Positions 57,489 to 64,000 of a stretch of 64,000 nucleotides of DNA are shown one piece after another. This DNA is from Burkholderia ubonensis subsp. mesacidophila (GTDB lineage Bacteria > Pseudomonadota > Gammaproteobacteria > Burkholderiales > Burkholderiaceae): positions 1,178,001-1,242,000 of the forward strand of contig NZ_CP020737.1 in assembly GCF_002097715.1 (NCBI RefSeq). Direction: 5' to 3'. The notes under the pieces were generated by a model. It searched no databases, had not been told where the DNA came from, and worked only from the letters and a program-made list of their open reading frames with translations. Made by a program: the position numbers and the translations under genes. The stretch's first letter is position 1. Every line of letters starts with the position of its first letter.

Positions 57489-58841
57489 TCAGCGCACCAG
57501 GCACGGACGCTTGTTGTCGAACGTCCAGCCTGGAATCAGGTACTGCATCGCCGCCGCATCGTCGCGCGCGCCGAGGCCGTGCTGCTTGTACAGCTCATGC
57601 GCAGCCGCGACCGCGTCCATGTCGATCTCGACCCCGAGCCCCGGCCGCTTCGGCACGTCCACCAACCCGTTCTCGATCTTCAGCGGTTCCCGCGTGAGCC
57701 GCTCGCCATCCTGCCAGATCCAGTGCGTGTCGATCGCCGTGACCTTGCCGGGCGCCGCGGCCGCGACGTGCGTGAACATCGCGAGCGACACGTCGAAGTG
57801 GTTGTTCGAGTGCGAACCCCACGTCAGATCCCAGTCGCGGCACATCTGCGCGACGCGCACCGAGCCCTGCATCGTCCAGAAATGCGGATCGGCGAGCGGG
57901 ATGTCGACCGCGTGCAACTGCACCGCGTGGCCCATCTGCCGCCAGTCGGTCGCGATCATGTTGGTCGCCGTCGACAGCCCCGTCGCGCGGCGGAATTCCG
58001 CCATCACCTCGCGGCCCGAGTAGCCGTGTTCCGCACCGCACGGGTCTTCCGCATACGCCAGCACGTGATGGAGGTCGCGGCACAGCCGCACGGCCTCGTC
58101 GAGCGACCACGCGCCGTTCGGGTCGAGCGTCACGCGCGCGTCGGGGAAGCGCTCGGCCAGCGCGGTCACCGCCTCGATCTCGCGCGCGCCCTCGAACACG
58201 CCGCCTTTCAGCTTGAAGTCGTTGAAGCCGTAGCGCGCGTGCGCGGCCTCGGCGAGCCGCACGACGGCCTCCGGCGTCAGCGCGGGCTCGTTGCGCACGC
58301 GCGTCCAGTCGTCGGTCGCGCTGCTGCTGTCGCGGTAGGGCAGCGCGGTCTGCGTGCGGTCGCCGACGTAGAACAGGTAGCCGAGCATTTCGACCCGCTC
58401 GCGCTGCTGGCCTTCGCCGAGCAGCGCGGCGACGGGCACGCCGAGATGCTGGCCGAGCAGGTCGAGCAGCGCGGCTTCGAGCGCGGTGACCGCGTGGATC
58501 GTCGTGCGCAGGTCGAAGGTCTGCAGGCCGCGGCCGCCCGCGTCGCGGTCCGCGAAGCGGCGGCGCACGTCGTTGAGCACCGCGTGGTAATTGCCGACCG
58601 GCTGGCCGACGACGAGCGCGCGCGCGTCGTCGAGCGTGCGGCGGATGCTCTCGCCGCCCGGCACTTCGCCGACGCCGGTGCGCCCCGCGCTGTCCTTCAG
58701 GATCACCAGGTTGCGGGTAAAGAACGGACCGTGCGCGCCGCTCAGGTTGAGCAGCATGCTGTCGTGGCCGGCAACCGGGATCGCTTGCAGGTCGACGATG
58801 CGCGGCGTGTCGTGTCGGGGCGTGGAAGTGGCGGCGTTCAT
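57489..58841 (-). CDS. gudD: Glucarate dehydratase
   Basis: A 450-residue enolase-superfamily enzyme that dehydrates D-glucarate to 5-keto-4-deoxyglucarate, the entry step of aldarate catabolism. It shows the general-base lysine region FNDFKLKGG, metal-site blocks DPNGAW and AEDPCG, and the His-bearing [13 protein letters not shown]. The start is ATG 58841. A GntR regulator is divergent, separated by 339 bp. No glucarate transporter or next pathway enzyme is in the window. Confidence 0.95.
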   Translation of the reverse strand: MNAATSTPRHDTPRIVDLQAIPVAGHDSMLLNLSGAHGPFFTRNLVILKDSAGRTGVGEVPGGESIRRTLDDARALVVGQPVGNYHAVLNDVRRRFADRDAGGRGLQTFDLRTTIHAVTALEAALLDLLGQHLGVPVAALLGEGQQRERVEMLGYLFYVGDRTQTALPYRDSSSATDDWTRVRNEPALTPEAVVRLAEAAHARYGFNDFKLKGGVFEGAREIEAVTALAERFPDARVTLDPNGAWSLDEAVRLCRDLHHVLAYAEDPCGAEHGYSGREVMAEFRRATGLSTATNMIATDWRQMGHAVQLHAVDIPLADPHFWTMQGSVRVAQMCRDWDLTWGSHSNNHFDVSLAMFTHVAAAAPGKVTAIDTHWIWQDGERLTREPLKIENGLVDVPKRPGLGVEIDMDAVAAAHELYKQHGLGARDDAAAMQYLIPGWTFDNKRPCLVR

Positions 58842-59074
58842 GGGCGGCGATGGCAAATGGGTGGGCGGCGCCGCGCCCCGCAAAAGCTTTGCCGGGCGCG
58901 GCAGGAGGTGCGATCATTCGACAACCGACGTGCGCGGAACGGCAACGGCCGCGGCAGCGACGCGATGAATCCACGATAGCCGTGCGAATCGTCCGATGCC
59001 AGCGTTGGATGGGATCAGAGTCGGCGCTGAAGCGCCAGCTCCGATCGCCACAGGAGACAAATCGAGCGATCATC

Positions 59075-59105
59075 AGTCGTCGGATGACTTGTGACGCAGT
59101 ATAAT
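59075..59105 (+). promoter_or_regulatory. Operator-promoter of the GntR regulator
   Basis: The near-palindrome AGTCGTCGGATGACT (59075-59089, one mismatch between arms) overlaps the -35/spacer of a perfect TATAAT (59100-59105). This placement is typical of autorepression and could also control divergent gudD. The start site would be near 59112 and the ATG at 59181. Confidence 0.6.
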
Positions 59106-59180
59106 GAATCGACGGCTTTCGCTCAAACCCCGCGTAAACCCTCGGCTTACCGATACGATATTCAAAAAGGAACCGGCCTC

Positions 59181-59942
59181 ATGTCCGTGCCCACGCTCCC
59201 CGCAGCGCCGCGTCGTCGCGCGCGCAGCCTCGCACAAGATGTCGTCGACGCGCTGACCGCGCAGATCGAAAACGGCACGTTGCGTCCCGGCGACAAGCTG
59301 CCGACCGAAACCGAAGTGATGGCGACGCAGGGCGTGAGCCGCACGGTCGTGCGCGAGGCGATCTCACGGATGCAGGCGAGCGGCCTGGTCGAGACGCGCC
59401 ACGGCATCGGCAGCTTCGTGCTCGAGCCGTCGCGCCGCCAGGCGCTCGGCATCGATCCCGCGACGATCACGACGCTGCGCGACGTGCTCGCGGTGCTCGA
59501 GCTGCGCATCAGCCTCGAGAGCGAGTGCGCGAGCCTTGCCGCGCAGCGCGCGAACGACGCGGACCTCGCGGCGCTGCGGCGCGCGCTCGACGCGATCGCG
59601 ACGGGGGCGGGCGGCGGCCGCGACACCGCGCAACTCGACTACCAGTTCCACCTGCAGATCGCGCAATCGACCGGCAACCGCTATTTCGTCGACATCATGA
59701 CGCAGCTCGGCACGTCGATCATTCCGCGCACGCGGGTGAATTCCGCGCGTTTCGCGGGCGACGATCTGGAGCGCTACGTGGGCCGGCTGAACCACGAGCA
59801 CGAGGACATCTACGAGGCGATCGCGCGCCACGACCCGGAAGCGGCGCGTGCCGCAATGCGCACGCACCTGACCAACAGCCGGGAGCGGCTGCGCCGCGCG
59901 CACGAGGCGGCTGAAGCGGAGCGGGACGCGCACGCCGGGTAG
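59181..59942 (+). CDS. GntR/FadR-family transcriptional regulator
   Basis: A 253-residue regulator. The winged helix N terminus contains ENGTLRPGDKLPTETEVMATQGVSRTVVREAISRM (helix-turn-helix plus the GntR signature). The C-terminal all-helical FCD domain has metal-ligand histidines such as DYQFHLQIA, NHEHEDIYEAI and RTHLTNS. Divergent gudD suggests it senses a sugar acid in the glucarate pathway. AAAAGGAAC precedes ATG 59181. A long open extension upstream crosses the promoter and is not used. Confidence 0.93.
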   Translation: MSVPTLPAAPRRRARSLAQDVVDALTAQIENGTLRPGDKLPTETEVMATQGVSRTVVREAISRMQASGLVETRHGIGSFVLEPSRRQALGIDPATITTLRDVLAVLELRISLESECASLAAQRANDADLAALRRALDAIATGAGGGRDTAQLDYQFHLQIAQSTGNRYFVDIMTQLGTSIIPRTRVNSARFAGDDLERYVGRLNHEHEDIYEAIARHDPEAARAAMRTHLTNSRERLRRAHEAAEAERDAHAG

Positions 59943-60004
59943 GCCCGCCTTTCCGCCGACGCGCGCCGTCAGGGTTCGGCGCGTCGGTGGTTCCGTCAAA
60001 TATC

Positions 60005-60019
60005 AGTCATCGTATGATT
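60005..60019. promoter_or_regulatory. Second copy of the GntR-type palindrome
   Basis: AGTCATCGTATGATT matches the operator at 59075-59089 at 12 of 15 positions and shares the flanking ATC upstream. It lies downstream of the regulator gene in a convergent region, where an operator has no obvious gene to control. Confidence 0.4.
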
Positions 60020-60044
60020 GCGTCGCGCATCCCATGGAATGACG

Positions 60045-60084
60045 ACGCCCGCGCCGCCGACGCAAGGCCGGCGCGGGCGTTTTG
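60045..60084 (+). terminator. Terminator of the GntR gene
   Basis: A 12-bp stem ACGCCCGCGCCG/CGGCGCGGGCGT followed by TTTT, about 100 bp after the GntR stop. Confidence 0.8.
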
Positions 60085-60096
60085 CAATCAACCGCC

Positions 60097-61245
60097 TCAA
60101 CCCCCCTTCGTCACGATCGTCTTCCAGGCGCCGCTCTTCACCTGGTAAAGCGTCGACATGCCGCTCTTCAGCGAGCCGTCGTTCGCGAACGAGATGCGGC
60201 CGGTGATGCCCTCGAAGTCGACCTTCTTGAGCGCCGGCCGATAGACCTTCGGATCGGTCGAGCCGGCCGCCTGCATCGCCTTGATCGCGGCCCAGGTCGC
60301 GTCGTAGCCGAACTGCGCATACGACAGCACGTCGACGCCGAAGCGCTTCCTGAAGCGCTGCTCGAAATCCTTCCCTTGCGGCAGCTCGTCGAGCGGCCGG
60401 CCGTATTCCCACGCCATCGCACCTTCCGCGGCGGGGCCGGCGATCTTGATGAACTCGTTGTCCTTCACGCCGCCGCCGCCGACGAACTGCGCGTTCAGCC
60501 CGAGCTGGCGCATCTGCTTGATGAAGTTGGCGGCGAGCGAATCGAGGCCGCCGAAGAAGATCAGGTCGGGGTTCTTGCCTTTCAGGCTGGTGATCTGCGC
60601 GCGGAAGTCGACCGCCTGGTTGCTCGTGAATTCGCGCGCGACGATCGCGCCGCCGGCCGCCTTCACCGCCTTCTCGAATTCGTCCGCTTCGCCCTGGCCG
60701 AACGCGGTGCGGTCGTCGACGATCGCGATGCGCTTCGCCTTCGTCACGTCGACCGCATAGCGGCCCGCATTGCCGGCGTTCTGGCCGTCGGTCGCGATCA
60801 CCATGAACATGTTGGCGAGCCCGCGCGCGGTCAGCGTCGGGTTGGTCGCGGCCGGATCGATCACGGGGATGCCGGCCTTGTCGTAGACGACCGACGCCGG
60901 AATCGTCGTGCCCGAGTTGAAGTGGCCGACGACGACCGACACGTTCTGGTCGACGAGGCTTTGCGCGGCCTGCACGCCGATCCGCGGGTCGGCCTGGTCG
61001 TCCTGCACGACGAGATCGAAGCGCGCCGGCTTGCCGGCAATCTGGATCTTCTGCGCGACGGCGTCGTCGAGCGCGAGCTGGACGCCGTTCTGCAGATCCT
61101 TGCCGTAGCCGGCGTTGACGCCGGTGAGCGGGGCGGCGAAGCCGACCTTGATGTCGGCGTCGCCGGCCGCCTGCGCGGCCTGATGCGAGAGGACGGCAAG
61201 TGCCGCGGCGAGCGAGACGGACAGCAGCGATGGGCGGAATTTCAT
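60097..61245 (-). CDS. Branched-chain amino-acid-type ABC transporter substrate-binding protein
   Basis: A 382-residue periplasmic binding protein of the LivJ/LivK class. The signal peptide ends near AQA (residue 26). The mature start DIKVGFAAPLTGVNAGYGKDL, VVGHFNSGTTIPA and IAIVDDRTAFGQGEADEF are family blocks. AAGGA directly abuts an ATG at 61251, so the second ATG at 61245 (six bases away) is the likely start. No permease or ATPase gene is adjacent, so it is an orphan here. GTTATA at 61348-61353 (TATAAC on the minus strand) could be its -10. Confidence 0.93.
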   Translation of the reverse strand: MKFRPSLLSVSLAAALAVLSHQAAQAAGDADIKVGFAAPLTGVNAGYGKDLQNGVQLALDDAVAQKIQIAGKPARFDLVVQDDQADPRIGVQAAQSLVDQNVSVVVGHFNSGTTIPASVVYDKAGIPVIDPAATNPTLTARGLANMFMVIATDGQNAGNAGRYAVDVTKAKRIAIVDDRTAFGQGEADEFEKAVKAAGGAIVAREFTSNQAVDFRAQITSLKGKNPDLIFFGGLDSLAANFIKQMRQLGLNAQFVGGGGVKDNEFIKIAGPAAEGAMAWEYGRPLDELPQGKDFEQRFRKRFGVDVLSYAQFGYDATWAAIKAMQAAGSTDPKVYRPALKKVDFEGITGRISFANDGSLKSGMSTLYQVKSGAWKTIVTKGG

Positions 61246-61516
61246 ATTCATTCCTTGGGCGGCGAGACACGAAAACGCGCGCAACGGCGCGCGCGGGCGA
61301 CGCTTCTGCGAGCGCGGCCGAAGGCCGGTCCGAGCGTCTGACGACGAGTTATAGGGGGCCAAATTGGACGAGTCTTGTCGATTTGGCGCACGAAACATGC
61401 GGATTTCCGCACAGCATCGGCGCGACAAGGGAAAGCGGCGATGAGGGAATTCCCGCGCCGGGCGGCGGCGGGGCGGGCGCGGCGGCAGATGCCGCGCCCG
61501 CAGCGGTGGGAAGCGG

Positions 61517-61543
61517 GCGCCGGCCGCATCGAACGGCCGGCGC
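61517..61543 (-). terminator. Perfect GC hairpin downstream of the phospholipase C gene
   Basis: GCGCCGGCCG/CGGCCGGCGC (10 bp) with a 7-nt loop lies 18 bp past the phospholipase stop on the minus strand. There is no T-run, so termination is only possible, not certain. The remaining 61246-61516 region contains no gene. Confidence 0.45.
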
Positions 61544-61561
61544 AGCGCGATGGCGTTGGCG

Positions 61562-63721
61562 TTACTCGGACTCGGACTCGGACTCGGCCACGGCCGCGTC
61601 GTCCGCGGCGGATACGGATGCCGGCTCGGTGCGGATCAGCGGATCGCTCGTGCTCGGGCGGCCTGTCTCGACGTGGCCGGCGAAGCGGCGCACGAAGCCG
61701 AGCGGCTTGCCGTCGCTGACGGTCAGGTCGTACCAGCCGTGGCTGCCGCGCAGGTCCCAGTAGTCGTCGACGCGCGCGCCGGGCGCCAGGTCGAACACGC
61801 GCGGATGCGCGTGGCCGTAGGCGCTCGTCACCTTGAGGCGCACCGCCCGGTGGCCGCGGTTCATCAGGCGCAGCGTGATGTTGCCGTTCGCGACGTCGTA
61901 GCCGTAGATCACTTCGGGGTTGACGCTCGCCGGGCCGACCGCCGGCGCCGCCGGGGTGCGGAAGTGGCAGTAGAAGCCGTTCGGGCCGTACACGTCGAGG
62001 TCGTACAGGCCGAGCGACGGCGCGGGGCTCCACGTGTCGGAGATGCGCTTGCCGGCTTCCGCCGTGTAGGTCCACGGGCCGTCGACGCGATTGCGCGCCT
62101 GGACCTGGAACGCCGCGCCCGCGCGGCCGGTGTTCGCGAAGGTCAGCCGGAACTGGCCGCTCGCGTTGTCGATCCGGCCGTACGCAAACAGCTCGTACGG
62201 CAGCGCCCGCGCCGGCCGCAGGCCGGGCTCCTGCTTCGGCAGCTTCTGCGCGAGCGGCGGGACCGGGACGTAGTCGGGATGGCGGTTGCGGTCGGGCGGC
62301 GCGTAGCCGCTCGTGTCCGGCAGTTGCGGCCAGCTCGCGTCGGACGACCCGAAGTCGAACGCGGACGTCAGGTCGCCGCACACCGTGCGCCGCCACGGCG
62401 ACACGTTGCCGGCCGTCACCGCGTACTGCGCGCCGAAGCGCGCCTCGATGAATTGCAGCAGCGACGTGTGATCGAACGTCTGCGAGCAGACCCAGCCGCC
62501 TTTCGTCCACGGCGACACGACGAGCATCGGCACGCGCGGGCCGAGGCCGTACGGGCCGGCCATGTGCGACGCGTCGCCGGGGAACACTTCGTTGGTGGTC
62601 GCGACCGTCGACAGCCCGTTGTCGCGCGACTGCGGCGCGAACGGCGGCGGCACGTGGTCGAAGAAGCCGTCGTTCTCGTCGTAGGTGATGAAGAGCGCGG
62701 TCTTGCTCCACACCTCCGGGTTCGACACGAGCGCCTTCAGCACCTGCTCGATGTACCACGCGCCGTAGTTCGCGGGCCAGTTCGGGTGCTCCGAATACGC
62801 TTCCGGCGCGCAGATCCACGACACCTGCGGCAGGGTGCCGTTCGTCACGTCCTGCTGCAGCACGTCGAACAGCGTGCCGCCCGCGCTGATGTTGGTGCCG
62901 GTGCGCGCCTTCTCGTAGAGCGGCGAGCCGGGCTGCGCGGTGCGGTACTGGTTGAAGTAGAGCAGCGCGTTGTCGCCGTAGTTGCCGATGTACGGGTTCT
63001 GCGTCCAGCCCCACGAGCCGTTCGCGTCGAGGCCCGTGCCGACGTCCTGATAGATCTTCCACGACACGCCGGCCTGCTCGAGCACTTCCGGATAGGTGCT
63101 CCAGCCGTAGCCCTTCTCCTCGTTGCCGAGCACCGGGCCGCCGCCGGCGCCGTCGTTGCCGACGTAGCCGGTCCACATGTAGTAGCGGTTCGGATCGGTC
63201 GAGCTCGGGATCGCGCAGTGGTACGCGTCGCAGATCGTGAACGCGTCGGCGAGCTGGTAGTGGAACGGGATGTCGTCGCGCTTCAGGTACGCCATCGTCG
63301 TCGTGCCCTTGTTCGGCACCCACTGGTCATAGCGGCCCTTGTTCCATGCGGCGTGCATGTCCTGCCAGCCGTGCGGCAGGTCCTGCAGGAACTGCATGCC
63401 GAGCTTGTCGGCGCGCGGATGGAACGGCAGCAGTTCCCCGAGGCCGACCGGCTGGTGGAACACCGACTTGCCGTTCGCGAGGCGCAGCGCGCGCGGGTCG
63501 CCGAAGCCGCGCACGCCGCGCAGCGTGCCGAAGTAATGGTCGAACGAGCGGTTCTCCTGCATCAGGATCACGACGTGTTCGATGTCGCGGATCGTGCCGG
63601 TGCGGCGGTTGGCGGGAATCGCGAGCGCGTCGCGGATCACGGGCGGGAAGAGGTTCAGCGCGGTGGCGCCGGCAGTGCCGGCGGCTACGCGCAGGAAGTC
63701 ACGACGGGTCGATCGGGTCAT
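61562..63721 (-). CDS. Tat-exported phosphocholine-specific phospholipase C
   Basis: A 719-residue bacterial phospholipase C of the acid-phosphatase-like family that hydrolyses phosphatidylcholine-type lipids outside the cytoplasm. The N terminus TRSTRRDFLRVAAG is a twin-arginine signal. The catalytic blocks are MQENRSFDHYFGT, ITYDENDGFFDHVPPP and the SHMAGPYGLGPRVPMLVVSPW region. Two C-terminal domains of about 85 residues each follow (DUF756 type). The protein ends in a Ser-Glu repeat encoded by a hexanucleotide microsatellite. The start is ATG 63721; upstream codons are not family-like. Confidence 0.94.
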   Translation of the reverse strand: MTRSTRRDFLRVAAGTAGATALNLFPPVIRDALAIPANRRTGTIRDIEHVVILMQENRSFDHYFGTLRGVRGFGDPRALRLANGKSVFHQPVGLGELLPFHPRADKLGMQFLQDLPHGWQDMHAAWNKGRYDQWVPNKGTTTMAYLKRDDIPFHYQLADAFTICDAYHCAIPSSTDPNRYYMWTGYVGNDGAGGGPVLGNEEKGYGWSTYPEVLEQAGVSWKIYQDVGTGLDANGSWGWTQNPYIGNYGDNALLYFNQYRTAQPGSPLYEKARTGTNISAGGTLFDVLQQDVTNGTLPQVSWICAPEAYSEHPNWPANYGAWYIEQVLKALVSNPEVWSKTALFITYDENDGFFDHVPPPFAPQSRDNGLSTVATTNEVFPGDASHMAGPYGLGPRVPMLVVSPWTKGGWVCSQTFDHTSLLQFIEARFGAQYAVTAGNVSPWRRTVCGDLTSAFDFGSSDASWPQLPDTSGYAPPDRNRHPDYVPVPPLAQKLPKQEPGLRPARALPYELFAYGRIDNASGQFRLTFANTGRAGAAFQVQARNRVDGPWTYTAEAGKRISDTWSPAPSLGLYDLDVYGPNGFYCHFRTPAAPAVGPASVNPEVIYGYDVANGNITLRLMNRGHRAVRLKVTSAYGHAHPRVFDLAPGARVDDYWDLRGSHGWYDLTVSDGKPLGFVRRFAGHVETGRPSTSDPLIRTEPASVSAADDAAVAESESESE
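61564..61587. repeat. Hexanucleotide microsatellite (ACTCGG)x4 at the phospholipase C 3' end
   Basis: Four perfect copies encode the C-terminal (Ser-Glu) repeat and overlap the stop codon on the minus strand. As the unit is 6 bp, copy changes would lengthen or shorten the tail in frame. Confidence 0.9.
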
Positions 63722-64000
63722 GGTCGGTATCGTGCGGAAAAGGTGGGCGCCGAATGGCGGGGAGTGGTGCAATCGTGCTGCCCCGGCGCGCGAACAGAGG
63801 GGCGTGCCGGGCCGTGCCGCCGCGAGCATAGCGGCGAAACGGTGTCATTCATGTGAAGCGATGGAAACGTTTGCGCAGAGGGGCCGCGCAGCGCGGCGGG
63901 TTGGCGTGCGGACGCGCGCGGCGTCGCGGCCGGTGTATCGGCACGGGCCGCGACGCGGACCGGCGGCGCGCGATGCGCGTCGGGCGTCGTCACGCGGCGA
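63722..64000. other. Upstream region of the phospholipase C gene, no gene seen
   Basis: GC-rich sequence with open frames that are Arg/Ala/Pro-rich and lack ribosome-binding sites. The phospholipase promoter should be here, but I cannot identify a clear -10/-35 pair. Confidence 0.5.

Noticed and set aside
59091..59180. N-terminal extension of the GntR regulator to an upstream start
   Set aside because: The extension begins over the promoter -10 and has no ribosome-binding site; ATG 59181 with AAAAGGAAC fits the family N terminus.
61246..61428. Longer N terminus for the ABC binding protein
   Set aside because: The extra residues precede a normal signal peptide and lack family sequence; the AAGGA site supports ATG 61245.
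63718..63993. 91-codon minus-strand open frame upstream of the phospholipase C gene
   Set aside because: Pro/Ala/Arg-rich sequence without a ribosome-binding site or similarity; probably chance in GC-rich DNA.

Overview
The window is GC-rich (roughly two thirds G+C) betaproteobacterial chromosome. Gene content and order point to the main chromosome of a Burkholderia sensu stricto species, probably of the B. cepacia complex: an rpmF-plsX-fab cluster, a rpoE-rseA-mucB-mucD-lepA-lepB-rnc-era-recO-pdxJ-acpS block, EF-P paired with EarP, and a phosphocholine-type phospholipase C. This assignment comes from memory of family and synteny patterns, not from a search. Most of the window is core genome.

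Layout: 1-2.6 kb holds the end of an unidentified gene, a 2-hydroxyacid dehydrogenase and rmuC. 2.6-6.6 kb (minus) is a molybdenum cofactor operon, moaA-mobA-moeA, followed by a small membrane protein and a GNAT acetyltransferase. 6.7-9.9 kb (minus) is rne, separated by a 719-bp leader/promoter region from divergent rluC-HAD phosphatase-Rieske-sppA. An 8-bp tandem repeat sits between sppA and the convergent pair maf/RsmI-like methyltransferase. 15.2-22.5 kb is yceD-rpmF-plsX-fabH-fabD-fabG-acpP-fabF, the fatty-acid and phospholipid initiation cluster, ending in a YgfX-like membrane protein. 22.6-35 kb is the sigma-E envelope-stress operon followed by glutaredoxin-like, lepA, lepB, rnc, era, recO, pdxJ, acpS and nagZ.

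35-42 kb contains an orphan NtrC-like response regulator with an altered sigma-54 contact loop, the efp/earP translation-factor modification pair, uvrC, pgsA, three tandem tRNA-Gly(GCC) genes and tRNA-Cys(GCA). Directly after tRNA-Cys lies the one clearly accessory region: a short AT-rich stretch and a secreted M9 collagenase-like metalloprotease, closed by a degenerate copy of the tRNA-Cys 3' half plus its terminator. This looks like a small, decayed tRNA-targeted island, although no integrase is present.

44.7-64 kb is mixed metabolic and envelope content: free-methionine sulfoxide reductase, LysR/pirin, an ElaA-type acetyltransferase, a copper delivery set for cytochrome oxidase (CtaG-like, PCuAC, Sco), trehalose synthesis (otsB-otsA), an ABC exporter, a GT4 glycosyltransferase, two unknown membrane proteins, glucarate dehydratase with a divergent GntR regulator and a palindromic operator, an orphan branched-chain amino-acid binding protein, and a Tat-exported phospholipase C.

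I see no CRISPR array, no complete insertion sequence, no rRNA and no prophage. The most interesting items are the tRNA-Cys/collagenase island, the non-canonical GAYDGA regulator, the perfect 8-bp repeat after sppA, and several unassigned palindromic sites at promoters.
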